Positions 17,566-29,300 of a stretch of DNA of 64,000 bases are shown piece by piece (positions within the stretch are counted from its first letter, which is position 1; each line of letters starts with the position of its first letter). Under the pieces are notes generated by a model. That model made no database searches. It was not told the DNA's origin and saw only the letters and a program-made list of their open reading frames with translations. The position numbers and the translations under genes are program-made. Origin of the DNA: Rhizobiales bacterium 64-17 (GTDB taxonomy: Bacteria > Pseudomonadota > Alphaproteobacteria > Rhizobiales > Xanthobacteraceae); assembly GCA_001899285.1 (NCBI GenBank), contig MKWA01000022.1, positions 412,507 through 476,506 of the forward strand, given 5' to 3'.

Positions 17566-18318
17566 TCATCGGCCACCGATGTGCGCGGTGATGCGCGCCG
17601 CGGCGCGCTCCAGATGCGGGCGCAGCTTGGCGCCGTTGAAGCGCGGCAGTGGGCCGACCAGCGACAGCGCGGCGACGCATTGCTGCCGTTCGTCGAAGAT
17701 CGGCGCGGCGATGGCGCGCACGCCTTCGTAGGACAGGCCGCTGGAATTCGCGAATTTCTCGCGTTGCACCTGCGCGATCATTTTCGCGTCGGGCAGCGCG
17801 ATCTTGCGCTTGCGCCATTCCTCAAGTTGGTTGTCCTTGGCGAAGGCGACGAGCACGCGCCCGGACGCGCTGTTGGGCAGGTCCAGCATCGCACCGATCC
17901 GCAGTTCCGCGCGCAACACGCCGACGGATTCGACGCGCTGAACGATGCACGCGGCATCGCCGGTGATCACGGCGAGCGATGCGGTTTCCCGGCTGTCCGC
18001 CACCAGATCCTCAAGGAACGGTACGACGCGCTCGCCGAGACTTGCCTGTTCGAGCGCCGAACTGCCGATGCGCGCGGCGTGCAGCGAGAGGCGATAGCCG
18101 TTCTCGGCATGCTCGATCCAGCCGGCCTGCGCCAGCGTGACCAGCTTCTGATGCGCGGCGCCGCGGCCCATGCCGGCGGCGCGAGCGATATCGGCGAGGC
18201 GCGCCGGCTTGCCCTGTCTGGCGATGATGTCGATGAGGCCGAGCGTCTTCAAAACCGAGGAGAGCGGGCGCACTTTGCTCGCTGTGGGAGTCCTCGTATA
18301 GAAGACGTTGTCTTTCAT
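17566..18318 (-). CDS. IclR-family transcriptional regulator
   Basis: 250-residue regulator. Start MKDNVFYTRTPTASKV at 18318; upstream in-frame codons have no ribosome-binding signal. The N-terminal winged helix covers about residues 20-80 (SVLKTLGLIDIIARQGKPAR, RGAAHQKLVTLAQAGWIEH). The C-terminal effector domain has SLAVITGDAACIVQRVES and ASGRVLVAF. First gene of the leftward series, so it probably controls the 573-aa, 235-aa, M19 and Pot-type importer genes, and perhaps the divergent hydratase at 18519. The 200-bp gap to that gene shows no palindrome I would call an operator. Confidence 0.9.
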   Translation of the reverse strand: MKDNVFYTRTPTASKVRPLSSVLKTLGLIDIIARQGKPARLADIARAAGMGRGAAHQKLVTLAQAGWIEHAENGYRLSLHAARIGSSALEQASLGERVVPFLEDLVADSRETASLAVITGDAACIVQRVESVGVLRAELRIGAMLDLPNSASGRVLVAFAKDNQLEEWRKRKIALPDAKMIAQVQREKFANSSGLSYEGVRAIAAPIFDERQQCVAALSLVGPLPRFNGAKLRPHLERAAARITAHIGGR

Positions 18319-18518
18319 GCGAGAATGATGGCCGGGGAGGCGATCGAGAGTCAAGCCGGAGGCGGCAGCGGTATCGAAGTGCGCGGCGATGGTCTGGTGC
18401 GCGGTGCCCCGCAGACGCGCGTGGTTGAGAGCGCACCGGCCGGTTGATATGAGTTGATCGGTGGCGCATCGCAGCATCGTTAGGGCGCCGCTTCCTGGCT
18501 GTCCGAGGAAAAATTGGC

Positions 18519-19373
18519 ATGTCCGACCCGACCGTGTCTTCCGCCGATCTCGATACATTCCGCGGATGGATCGGTCGCGAGGAGCATGCGGCCGATGTCG
18601 TCGGCGCCGATCTGGTCCGCAAATTCCAGGCGACGTTTGATCGGCCGGCCGATCAGCCGAAGACCGGCGATGTTGCGCCGCGCCTGATCCATTTCTGTCT
18701 GGCGCAGCCGGCAGCGCCCACCGCGCAACTTGGCGAGGATGGGCATCCGCAGCGCGGCGGCTTTCTGCCGCCGGTGCCGCTGCCGCGGCGCATGTGGGCC
18801 GGCGGCGCTCTGACGTTCCATGGCGATCTGCGGATCGGCGATGCGATCACGCGTACGTCGCGCATTGCCGACGTGGCGGTGAAGGATGGTCGTTCCGGCG
18901 TGCTGTGTTTCGTCACCGTCAACCACACCATCACGGTCGATGGCGAGGTGAAGGTCGAGGAGCGGCAGGACATTGTTTATCGCGGCGCCGAGGGTGGCGC
19001 GCCGTCGAAAGCGCCGCCAGCCGCAGCTTCAGGAGAGCACCGGCGCGCGATCGATCCGTCGCCGCCGTTCCTGTTCCGCTATTCGGCGCTGACCTTCAAC
19101 GCCCATCGCATCCACTATGATCGCCGCTATGCGACCGGCGTGGAAGGTTATCCCGGTCTCGTCGTGCATGGACCGGTACAGGCGACCTTGCTGATGAACT
19201 TCGCGACCGACGTGCACGGAACGCCGCCCGCGCGCTTCTCGTTCCGCTCGGTGTCGCCGCTGTTCGACAACGATCCAGTGTTGCTAAATGCGCGGAGAGA
19301 CGGCGACAGTCTGAAACTGTGGACCGCGCGCCCGGACGGACCCGAGGCGATGCTGGCCGACGCGGCGTGGTGA
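18519..19373 (+). CDS. HTD2-type MaoC-like acyl-CoA hydratase (mesaconyl-C4-CoA hydratase-like)
   Basis: 284-residue double hot-dog protein: an N-terminal FAS1-like dehydratase half (about 1-145) and a C-terminal MaoC-like half (about 165-284). Diagnostic segments are GGFLPPVPLPRRMWAGG and the hydratase core FRYSALTFNAHRIHYD with EGYPGLVVHGP, the pattern of HTD2 3-hydroxyacyl-thioester dehydratases and mesaconyl-C4-CoA hydratase. It would add or remove water across a branched or dicarboxylic enoyl-CoA. Divergent from the IclR gene and convergent with the MR/MLE gene 15 bp away. Confidence 0.85.
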   Translation: MSDPTVSSADLDTFRGWIGREEHAADVVGADLVRKFQATFDRPADQPKTGDVAPRLIHFCLAQPAAPTAQLGEDGHPQRGGFLPPVPLPRRMWAGGALTFHGDLRIGDAITRTSRIADVAVKDGRSGVLCFVTVNHTITVDGEVKVEERQDIVYRGAEGGAPSKAPPAAASGEHRRAIDPSPPFLFRYSALTFNAHRIHYDRRYATGVEGYPGLVVHGPVQATLLMNFATDVHGTPPARFSFRSVSPLFDNDPVLLNARRDGDSLKLWTARPDGPEAMLADAAW

Positions 19374-19392
19374 CGCGGGCGGGCAGCGTCAC
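19370..19392. terminator. Hairpin at convergent gene ends
   Basis: GTGACGC (19370-19376) and GCGTCAC (19386-19392) can pair around a 9-nt loop and overlap the stop regions of the convergent hydratase and MR/MLE genes. No T-run follows on either strand, so it would be at most a weak or factor-dependent bidirectional terminator. Confidence 0.3.
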
Positions 19393-20486
19393 GCCACGCG
19401 ATAAGTCTCGCGCGCACCGGATGTCCAGACGATACCATGACCGGGTGGCTGGCCCGGCTGCGTGACCGGCGCCACCAGCCCGTCCTTGATGGTCATCGGC
19501 GTCTCGAACAGTGGCTCGATGGTCGGGAAGTCTTCCAGCCAGCGCACGGCGGGCGAGGCATGCGCGAGATGCACGAACAGCGCCGGCAGGAAATGTGGCG
19601 AGACGCTGGTGTTGGTCTGCTCCGCCCACGCGCATAATTTCAGGCAGTCGGTGAGCCCGCCCATCATTGCCAGATCGGGCTGCACCACGGCGCACAGCCG
19701 GTCGAGCATGAACGGCGCCAGCGCGTCGGTGCCCTGACTGTGCTCGCCGAACGCGATCGGCACCGGCGCTGACGCCGCCAGCGTGCGATAGCCGGCGAGG
19801 TTGTTCGCGGGCAGCGGCTCCTCGACGAACGCGATGTTATAATCAGCGGCGAGCCGCAGCAGGCTGTGCGCGGCGACGAGATCGCATTTCTCGTTGGCAT
19901 CGACGAACATCTGCGTGTCGCCGGGCAGCACCGCCGCGACGGCTTTCAGGAGATCGCGATCGGATGGTGCACCCGCAGCCCGCGGCTTTACCGCGCGATA
20001 GCCGTTGCGGACGTGGCGCGTTGCCGCCGCCGCGGCATCGTCCGGCGTCTGTCCGGCATAGAACGCGCCGCTGCCGTAGATCGGCACCGCGCGCGAGGAT
20101 GCGCCGCCCATGGCAAGCCCGAGCGGCATGGCGAGACTCCGCGCATAAATATCCCACGCCGCGACATCGATGGCGGCGAGCGCGATATTGTTCGGCCCCT
20201 TGCCGAGCCGGTTGAACGAGGCGGAAATCTGATGCCAGAGCCGGATCGGGTGTTCGATTGTCTGCCCGCGCACGAAGCGGTCGAGCAGGATCGTCGCCGC
20301 TTCATGGGCGATGCGGCCGCCACCGCCGAGCACATAGCTGAAGCCCATGCCGTTGAACGATTTGCCGTCGCGGTCGCCGTGCAGATGCACGACGATGATG
20401 TCGATCTGCTTGACGCCGGAGCCGCCGATCGGCTTGTCCAGCCGGTACTCCCAGAATTCGCTCGTCACCTCGCGCAGCGTCAGCAT
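19389..20486 (-). CDS. Mandelate racemase/muconate lactonizing enzyme family protein
   Basis: 365-residue enolase-superfamily enzyme. Metal ligands appear as D196 in FVDANEK, E222 in VEEPLP and E248 in FGEHSQG. The general-base motif is AVKPR, that is K167-x-R169 instead of the usual K-x-K, and a histidine at about 298 (SVSPHFLP) could act on the other face. This mix is typical of sugar-acid dehydratases and related enzymes in the mandelate-racemase subgroup rather than muconate cycloisomerases. It lies between the HTD2 gene and hutD; the 115-bp gap before it suggests independent expression. Confidence 0.86.
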   Translation of the reverse strand: MLTLREVTSEFWEYRLDKPIGGSGVKQIDIIVVHLHGDRDGKSFNGMGFSYVLGGGGRIAHEAATILLDRFVRGQTIEHPIRLWHQISASFNRLGKGPNNIALAAIDVAAWDIYARSLAMPLGLAMGGASSRAVPIYGSGAFYAGQTPDDAAAAATRHVRNGYRAVKPRAAGAPSDRDLLKAVAAVLPGDTQMFVDANEKCDLVAAHSLLRLAADYNIAFVEEPLPANNLAGYRTLAASAPVPIAFGEHSQGTDALAPFMLDRLCAVVQPDLAMMGGLTDCLKLCAWAEQTNTSVSPHFLPALFVHLAHASPAVRWLEDFPTIEPLFETPMTIKDGLVAPVTQPGQPPGHGIVWTSGARETYRVA

Positions 20487-20601
20487 GGCGCAACCTCAAT
20501 CACGGGCCGGCGATCCGGCCACCTTGGGGTGCATCCATAGCGGAGCGGCGGCGTTCCGGGAAGAACGCCGTCACTTTGCCGTCGATGGAAAGTTCGTCCG
20601 G

Positions 20602-21177
20602 CTATCGGCGCCAGAAGGCGATCAGATAGATGACGGACGCGTCATCGCCGCGCACCGTGATCGTACCGAGGCCGGTAAGGTCGTCGCCGTCGAGGATCGC
20701 CGTGTCGCCGTCAGCGATCCGCTGGTCGCCAACAATGATATTCCCGCCGCGCGGCATCAGCAGCGCCGTCTCGGCGTCGCGCGGCAGCGATACGGTTTCG
20801 CCGCTGCGGTGGCGCGTCATGCGATGGTCGTAACGCGCGCGACGGCTCATCACGTTGAGATCGTCGATCGGCCCGTCGATCAGTGTCGCGTCGGTGTCGA
20901 TATCGCCCGGAAAGAAATGCGGCGGTGCGCCGCGGTCCAGCGTCACCGTCAGGCCGGCGATCGCCAGATGGATGCCTTGGCCCTCGATCACCGCCAGCGT
21001 GCGGTCGATGCCGGGAAACCGCGAGAACGGTCCCGGCGTCGCCACATGCGCCATGCTGATGCGCCAGTCGAAATTGTCGAGGGTGGCAGCCGCCGGAGCG
21101 ATCGCCACCTCGGTGGTCGAGCCGCCGCCATTCTTCCACGGCATGCGGCGATAGTCGGCGGCTCGAACGATACGCAT
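20602..21177 (-). CDS. hutD: HutD-family protein (histidine utilisation accessory)
   Basis: 191-residue bicupin-type protein. The family signature is near the N-terminus: MPWKNGGGSTTEVAIAP, then FDWRISMAHVATPGPFSRFPG, cut here as FDWRISMAHV, and GIDRTLAVIEG. HutD is conserved in hut operons and is thought to limit the level of pathway intermediates such as formylglutamate or urocanate rather than catalyse a step. Last gene of the leftward run hutI-hutU-hutD, 32 bp after hutU. Confidence 0.93.
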   Translation of the reverse strand: MRIVRAADYRRMPWKNGGGSTTEVAIAPAAATLDNFDWRISMAHVATPGPFSRFPGIDRTLAVIEGQGIHLAIAGLTVTLDRGAPPHFFPGDIDTDATLIDGPIDDLNVMSRRARYDHRMTRHRSGETVSLPRDAETALLMPRGGNIIVGDQRIADGDTAILDGDDLTGLGTITVRGDDASVIYLIAFWRR

Positions 21178-21209
21178 GAATCAACCCAAACGGTCAGCCA
21201 AATGACCCG

Positions 21210-22871
<1,662 letters not shown>

Positions 22872-22899
22872 CGGGAGTTCTCCAGTTTAGCGGATTGTT

Positions 22900-24108
22900 T
22901 CAAACGGCTTTGCCGCGCCAGATGCGCTGCTCGAGCGGATTGAAGCCGATGCGGTAAACCAGCTCGGCCGGCCGCTCGACATTCCAGATCGCGAGATCGC
23001 ACCACTTGCCGGGCGCGAGCGTGCCGACGCTGTCGAGGCGGCCGAGCGCGCGCGCGGCTTCGCGCGTCACGCCGGCAATCAGTTCGTCGATGGTCAGGCG
23101 GAACAGGGTTGCGCCCATGTTCATGGTGAGCAGCAGCGAGGTGATCGGCGAGGTGCCGGGATTGCTGTCGGTAGCGATCGCGAGCCTGGTGCCGTGGCGG
23201 CGGAACGCGTCGATTGGCGGCAGTTGTTTTTCCCGCAGCACGTAGAACGCGCCGGGCAGCAGCACGGCGACAGTGCCGGCTTTCGCCATGGCGGCGGCGC
23301 CGGCTTCGTCGGTGTATTCGAGATGGTCGGCCGACAGCGCGTTATAGCGCGCCGCGAGCGCGGCGCCGTGCAGGTTCGAAAGCTGGTCGGCGTGCAGCTT
23401 CACCGGCAGGCCGGCCGCCTTCGCGGCGTCGAACACGCGCGCGGTCTGTTCTGGCGAGAAGGCGATGCCTTCGCAGAACGCATCGACCGCATCGGCGAGC
23501 TTCGCCGCGGCGAGATCCGGGATCATCTTGCAGACGGCGGTGATGAATGCGTCCTTGTCGGTTACGCCCGGCGGCATCGCATGCGCACCGAGGAATGTCG
23601 TCGTCACGTCGACGGCGCGCTCGCAGCCGAGCCGCCGCGCCGCGCGCAGCACGCGCGTTTCCGTGTCCTTATCGAGCCCGTAGCCGGACTTGATCTCGAT
23701 GGTGGTGACGCCTTCGGCGAGCAGATGGTCGAGGCGCGGCAGCGCCGTCGCCACCAGTTGATCCTCGGTGGCACCGCGCGTCGCCTTCACCGTCGAGACG
23801 ATGCCGCCGCCGGCGCGCGCGATCTCTTCGTAGGAGACGCCGGCGAGCCGCTGCTCGAATTCGTGGGCGCGGTCGCCGCCATAAACGAGATGGGTGTGGC
23901 AGTCGATCAGGCCGGGCGTGATCCAGCGGCCGTCGAGCTTGATCCACTCGGCTGCGTCGGCGCCAGTCGGCAGGTCCGACGCCGGGCCGGCGAAAACAAT
24001 CTTGCCGTCCTTGGCGGCGACGGCGGCGTTCTCGACCGTGCCGAGGCCGGGCCGGGTCTCGTCCAGGGTGGCGAGGCGGGCATCGTGCCAGATGGTGTCG
24101 AAACGCAT
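22900..24108 (-). CDS. hutI: Imidazolonepropionase
   Basis: 402-residue amidohydrolase that opens the imidazolone ring to N-formimino-L-glutamate. Start [15 protein letters not shown] at 24108 is preceded by GGGAGGGA at ideal spacing, which beats the upstream in-frame ATG. Metal site [13 protein letters not shown] (about residue 72), KSGYGLD substrate motif, LHADQLSN and the late [10 protein letters not shown] aspartate motif are all present. First gene of the leftward hut series; its promoter region holds both HutC operators and is shared with divergent hutF. Confidence 0.97.
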   Translation of the reverse strand: MRFDTIWHDARLATLDETRPGLGTVENAAVAAKDGKIVFAGPASDLPTGADAAEWIKLDGRWITPGLIDCHTHLVYGGDRAHEFEQRLAGVSYEEIARAGGGIVSTVKATRGATEDQLVATALPRLDHLLAEGVTTIEIKSGYGLDKDTETRVLRAARRLGCERAVDVTTTFLGAHAMPPGVTDKDAFITAVCKMIPDLAAAKLADAVDAFCEGIAFSPEQTARVFDAAKAAGLPVKLHADQLSNLHGAALAARYNALSADHLEYTDEAGAAAMAKAGTVAVLLPGAFYVLREKQLPPIDAFRRHGTRLAIATDSNPGTSPITSLLLTMNMGATLFRLTIDELIAGVTREAARALGRLDSVGTLAPGKWCDLAIWNVERPAELVYRIGFNPLEQRIWRGKAV

Positions 24109-24156
24109 GCAAGTCCCTCCCGTCATCGGCGGTTGGCCGCGGCCGGTTCCGGCTTA

Positions 24157-24170
24157 ATTGTATATACAAT
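24157..24170. promoter_or_regulatory. HutC operator 1
   Basis: ATTGTATATACAAT is a perfect 14-bp palindrome in the hutI-hutF intergenic region, 49 bp upstream of hutI. It matches the TGTATATACA-type sites of HutC repressors. The cognate regulator gene is hutC at 25612-26355. Binding would be relieved by urocanate, the usual HutC ligand. Confidence 0.85.
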
Positions 24171-24188
24171 ATTGCCCGGCAAGGGCAG

Positions 24189-24202
24189 ATTGTCTATACA
24201 AT
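24189..24202. promoter_or_regulatory. HutC operator 2
   Basis: ATTGTCTATACAAT differs from operator 1 by one base. Centre-to-centre distance is 32 bp, about three helical turns, which puts both sites on the same DNA face and allows cooperative HutC binding. It lies nearer the divergent hutF promoter (hutF starts at 24255). Confidence 0.85.
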
Positions 24203-24254
24203 TATTTGGGTATCTATTGTGGCATGACGCAGCCTGGCTGCGGCGGAGGGTCCG

Positions 24255-25619
24255 GTGTCCCGTCATTATATGTTCGACCATGCGTGGCTGGCGGATGGCT
24301 GGCGGCGCGACGTTCGGGTCACGGTGACGGACGGTGTCATCACCGCGCTGTCGGCCGACGCGCCGCGTGACGGGGCGGAGCGGGTCGCGGGCTTCGCGGT
24401 GCCGGGCCTGCCGAATCTGCACAGTCATGCGTTCCAGCGCGGCATGGCCGGGCTGGCGGAACGCCGCGGCCCGGCCGGCGACAGCTTCTGGACCTGGCGC
24501 GACGTGATGTATCGCTTCCTCGGCCGGTTGACGCCGGACGATGTGGAGGCGATCGCCGCGCTCGCTTATGTCGAGATGCTGGAGCGCGGCTTCACGACCG
24601 TCGGCGAGTTTCATTATCTGCATCACGGGGCCGACGGCGCGCCGCATGCCGAACTGGGCGAGATGGCGTTCCGCATCGCCGCCGCTGCGGGCGAAACCGG
24701 CATTGGTCTCACGCTGCTGCCGGTGCTCTACGGTTATGCCGGCTTCGGCGGACAGACGCCGACGCAGGGCCAGCGCCGCTTCATCAACGATCCGGAGCGT
24801 TTCCTGCGGCTGCTCGAGCGCGCGCGCGCCGCCTGCGCGCCGCTGCCGGCCGCTGCGGTCGGCATCGCGCCGCATTCGTTGCGCGCGGTGACGCCGGAGA
24901 CGCTCCGCGCCGTGCTCGATGCGGCGAAGAGCGGCCCGATCCATATCCACATTGCCGAGCAAATGAAGGAAGTGGACGACTGCGTCGCGTGGTCCGGTCA
25001 GCGGCCGGTGGAATGGCTGCTGGATCACGCGCCGGTCGATGACCGCTGGTGCCTGATCCACGCGACGCATATGACAGCGGACGAAACGAAACGCATGGCG
25101 CAAACGCGCGCGGTCGCCGGGCTGTGCCCGCTCACTGAAGCCTCGCTCGGCGACGGCGTGTTCAACGGCGAAGCGTATCTCGCCGCGGGCGGACGCTTCG
25201 GTATCGGCAGCGATTCCAATATCGAGATCGATGCGCCCGGCGAGTTGCGGATGCTGGAATATAGCCAGCGGCTCCTCCATCGTGCGCGCAATGTCATGAC
25301 GACGCAGGAAGGCGAATCCACCGGCCGGCGTCTGTTCAAAGAATCGCTCAGGGGCGGCGCGCAGGCGCTGGGCCGTCCGATCGGCGAACTGGCGATCGGC
25401 CGCCGTGCCGATATCGTCGTGCTCGATGCTGAGCATCCCGATTTCGCCGGCGCGGGGTCCGATCACTGGCTCGATGCGTGGGTCTTCTCGGCCGGCCGCA
25501 ATGCGGTGCGTACCGTCTTCACCTCCGGCGAGAAAGTCGTCGAGAACGGCGTGCATCGCCGCCATGACGCGGTGCATGCGCGTTATCGTGCCGCGCTGAA
25601 AAGGTTGCTCGATGCCTGA
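24255..25619 (+). CDS. hutF: Formimidoylglutamate deiminase
   Basis: 454-residue amidohydrolase that deaminates N-formimino-glutamate to N-formyl-glutamate, so the organism uses the two-step HutF/HutG branch rather than direct HutG hydrolysis. Metal motif GLPNLHSHAFQRGMAGLAE (about residue 50-68), HIHIAEQMKEVDDC and FGIGSDSNIEID near the C-terminus are typical of HutF. The stop overlaps hutC by 8 bp. Divergent from hutI and sharing the HutC operators. Confidence 0.96.
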   Translation: MSRHYMFDHAWLADGWRRDVRVTVTDGVITALSADAPRDGAERVAGFAVPGLPNLHSHAFQRGMAGLAERRGPAGDSFWTWRDVMYRFLGRLTPDDVEAIAALAYVEMLERGFTTVGEFHYLHHGADGAPHAELGEMAFRIAAAAGETGIGLTLLPVLYGYAGFGGQTPTQGQRRFINDPERFLRLLERARAACAPLPAAAVGIAPHSLRAVTPETLRAVLDAAKSGPIHIHIAEQMKEVDDCVAWSGQRPVEWLLDHAPVDDRWCLIHATHMTADETKRMAQTRAVAGLCPLTEASLGDGVFNGEAYLAAGGRFGIGSDSNIEIDAPGELRMLEYSQRLLHRARNVMTTQEGESTGRRLFKESLRGGAQALGRPIGELAIGRRADIVVLDAEHPDFAGAGSDHWLDAWVFSAGRNAVRTVFTSGEKVVENGVHRRHDAVHARYRAALKRLLDA

Positions 25620-26355
25620 CATCGCTGCTCCATCCGAGGACGAAGCCGAGGCGCTGCCGCGCTACGGCGAGATTCGCCGCGAGCTGGAGCGCGCCATCGT
25701 CTCCGGCGAATGGCCGCCCGGCCATCGCGTGCCCTCGGAGCAGGATTTGCTCAAGCATTACGGCTGCTCGCGCATGACCGTGAACAAGGCGTTGAGCGCG
25801 CTCGCGGCCGCGGGGCTGATCGTGCGTCGCCGCCGCTCCGGCAGCTTCGTTGCCGCGCCGGTGGCTGAAGCCAATGTGTTGCAGGTCCGTCCGGTCGAGG
25901 AGGACGTGCGCCGCGACAACAAACAATACCGTCTTACGGTGACGCAGCGCGCCGTGCGCAAGGCGACCAGGCGCGATGCCGCGCGGCTGGTGGTGCCGGC
26001 TGGCACGGCGGTTCTCGCGCTGACCTGCGTGCATTTTGCCGACGACCAGCCGTTCGCGCTGGAAGAGCGGCTGATCAATCTGGCGATGGTGCCATCAGCC
26101 CGCGACGAGCGTTTCGACGATGTGTCGCCGGGCCACTGGCTTCTGAAGAAGGTGCCGTGGAGCGAGGCGGAGCATCATATCCGCGCGGTCAACGCCGATG
26201 CGGCGATGGCCGAGGCGCTGGAGATCGACGTGCGCGACGCCTGCCTGGTGATCGAGCGGCGGACGGTCAATGCGGGACAGTCCGTCACTCACGTCATTCT
26301 CAGCTATCCGGGCGAGCGTCATGCGCTCGCCGCGCGCTTCAATCCGGCGGGCTGA
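25612..26355 (+). CDS. hutC: HutC, GntR/UTRA repressor of histidine utilisation
   Basis: 247 residues. GntR winged helix at about 15-80 (YGEIRRELERAIVSGEWPPG, then EQDLLKHYGCSRMTVNKAL) and a UTRA ligand domain (about 100-240, LALTCVHFADDQPFALEERL, then HWLLKKVPWSEAEHHI). The W-S-E-A-x-H segment is characteristic of HutC-type UTRA domains. It overlaps hutF by 8 bp and is co-transcribed, giving negative autoregulation through the two operators. Convergent with the RND gene, 7 bp apart, with no terminator between them. Confidence 0.95.
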   Translation: MPDIAAPSEDEAEALPRYGEIRRELERAIVSGEWPPGHRVPSEQDLLKHYGCSRMTVNKALSALAAAGLIVRRRRSGSFVAAPVAEANVLQVRPVEEDVRRDNKQYRLTVTQRAVRKATRRDAARLVVPAGTAVLALTCVHFADDQPFALEERLINLAMVPSARDERFDDVSPGHWLLKKVPWSEAEHHIRAVNADAAMAEALEIDVRDACLVIERRTVNAGQSVTHVILSYPGERHALAARFNPAG

Positions 26356-26362
26356 ACCGTGC

Positions 26363-29300
26363 TTATTCGGCGGGTTGCGCCGCCGGCTTGCCGCGCCAGC
26401 GTTCGAGCCGGCGCAGCCGCCACAGCCGGCCCTTCTCGATCGCCATCAGCGCTGCCGGGGTGACGATCAGCGTCAGGATCGTCGCGAAGCCGAGGCCGAA
26501 CACGATGGCGGTGGACAGGCTGATCCACCATTGGGTCGCCGGCGCGCCGACGGTCAGTTCCCGCGTGAGAAACTCGATGTTCACGCCGAACGCGATCGGC
26601 AGCACGCCGAGGATCGCGGTGACGGCCGTGAGCAACACCGGGCGCGCGCGCTCACGGCAGGTTTCGAGGATCGCGTCGCGCGCCGCCATGCCTTCGCGCT
26701 TGAGCCGGTCGTAGGTGTCGATCAGCACGATGTTGTTGTTCACGATCACGCCGGCATTGGCGATGACGCCGATGCCGGTCATCACCACGCCGAACGGCTG
26801 ACCCATGATGAGCAGGCCGAGCAGCACGCCGATGGTCGAGAGCACGACGGCGCTGAGAACGAGACCGACCGAAGTGAGGCGATTGAACTGCGCCAGCAGG
26901 ATCGCGAAGATCAGGAAGATCGCGACGCCGAACGCTTTCATCAGGAACGCGCCGGCCTTGGCGCGTTCCTCGTCCTCGCCTTTCAGCCGCCAGGTGACGC
27001 CGGGACCGAGATCGGCCTTGGCCAGCGTCGCCGCGATTTCTTCCTGGGTCTTCGCCGTCTGCACGCCCTGCGCGACGTTGGCGGTGACGGTGATGACGCG
27101 GTTGCCGGCGATGCGGTTGATGTAGCCGACGCGCGGCGCGGCCTTGCGCTCGACGAAATTGCCGATCGGCACCGAGCCGGCTTGCGTCTGCACGCGCAGA
27201 TCGTCGATCCGGTCGAGGCTGCGCATATTGTCCGGGAACCGGACGAGGATATCGACCGCCTTGTCGCTGTCGGACGGGCGATATTCGGTGACTTTCACGC
27301 CGTTGGTGACGAGCTGCACGGCGGTGCCGACCGACGTGGGACTCGCGCCGTATTTCGCGGCTTCGGATTTGTTGACGTCGATCTTCCAGTCGATGCCCGG
27401 CAGCGGCAGTCCGTCGTCGAGGTCGCGGATGTCGCTGCGCTCGGCGAGCAGCGCCGCGACCTTCTTGGCGGCGGCGGGCAGCGCGTCGGGATTGAGGCCA
27501 CCGATCTGCACCTGCACCGGCTTGCCGGTCGGCGGGCCGCCGCGCGGCGCGGTGACTTCGATCGAGACGCCGGGAATGTCGGCGGTGGCGGTGCGGATCT
27601 CGGCCATGATCTCGCGCGCCGTCGGGCGCACTTTCCAGTCCGAGAATTCGTACTGGATGATGCCGATCGTATCCTCGGTGATCTCCGAGGAACCGCGCGG
27701 CTGCTCGCCGACGCGGGTATAGACCGTCTGCAGACCGGTCATGGTCAGCACGCGCTTTTCCGCCAGCGCCAGCACGCGGTTCTTCTCCTCGAGCGAAAGA
27801 TTGCCGCGCCCATGCACGATGATCTGGCCGAAATCCGGCTCGACATCGGGGAAGAATTCGACGCCGCTGCCGAACTTGCCGTAGGCCACCGGCACGAGGA
27901 TCAAGAGCGCGGCGGCGATCGCCAGCGTCGCGCCGGGGCGGGCGAGGGCGCGCTTGACCAGCCGCATGTAGAAGCCGTTGTCGGCGGCGCGTTCGTCATG
28001 CGGCACAGGCGACGCCTTGCCCAGGAGCGCGCCGAGCGTCGGCGTGAAGAACAGCGCGACCACGAGCGATGCCGAGAGCGTCGCGATCAGGGTGATCGGC
28101 AGGTATTTCATGAACTCGCCGACGATCCCCGGCCAGAACAGGAGCGGCGAGAACGCGGCAACGCGGGTCGCGGTCGCGGCGATCACCGGGCCGGCCATGC
28201 GCCTGGCGGCCAGCGAATAAGCCTGTTGCGGCGGCATGCCCTCGGCCATGCGCCGTTCGGCAAATTCCGAGACGATGATTGCGTCATCGACCAGCATGCC
28301 GACCGCGAGGATCAGCGAGAACAGGACGACGATGTTCACCGTCAGTCCGGCGAGTTGCAGCCCGAGCACGCCGGCGAGGAACGAGGCGGGAATGGCGATG
28401 CCGATGAACAGCGAGGCGCGGAAGCCGAGCGTGAACATGATGATCACGATGACCAGCAGCACGCCTGTCGCCACGGAATTCTGCAGGTCATGCAGCATCT
28501 GCCGGATGACCTTGGACTTGTCCTGCGTGAACGAGACGTGCACCGCCTCGGGCCAGGTCTTGCGCAAGGTGTCGATGGTGCGGCGGACGCCGTCGACCGT
28601 CTCGATCAGATTGGCACCGGTGCGCTTCGACACTTCGATGGTCATGGCCGGACGGCCGTTGACGCGGGTGACGGAGGTGGCGTCCTTGAAGGTCGGGCGC
28701 ACCTGCGCCACGTCGCCGAGCGTCACCGCCGCGTCGGCGGACGCCGTCAGCGGAATCTTCAGCACGTCTTCCGGATGCTCGATCAGCGCCGGCACCTTCA
28801 CCGAGAAGCGCCCGGTTTCGCCTTCGAGCGCGCCTGCGGCGATCAGATTGTTCTGCGTACCGAACGACTGGATCAACTGATCGAGCGAGATGCCGTAGCT
28901 CTTGAGCAGCATCGGCTCGGCGATGATCTCCACCGCCTCGTCGCGCGCGCCCCGCAATTCCGCCGACAGCACGCCCGGCACCTGCTCGACCGCATTCTTG
29001 GCGGCACGGGCGATGCGCAGCAGCGAACGCTCCGGCAGATCGCCGGACAGGCCGACGACCAGCACCGGATAGAGCGACAGGTTCACTTCCTGCACGCTCG
29101 GTTCGTCGGCGTCCTTGGGCAGATCGCGCTTGGCCTGATCGACCTTGGCGCGCACGTCGGCGAGGGCGGCATTGGAGTTGAAGCCCGCTTCGAATTCCAG
29201 CAGCACATAACCGCCGCCTTCATAGCCGGTGGAGCGCATCTCCTTTACGTTGGCGACCGACTTCAACTGCGTCTCGACCGGCCGCAGCAACAGCCGCTCG

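Noticed and set aside
20549-20570. CGGCGTTC/GAACGCCG hairpin between hutD and the MR/MLE gene as terminator
   Set aside because: An 8-bp stem exists but no T-run follows on either strand; it may be incidental in this GC-rich DNA.
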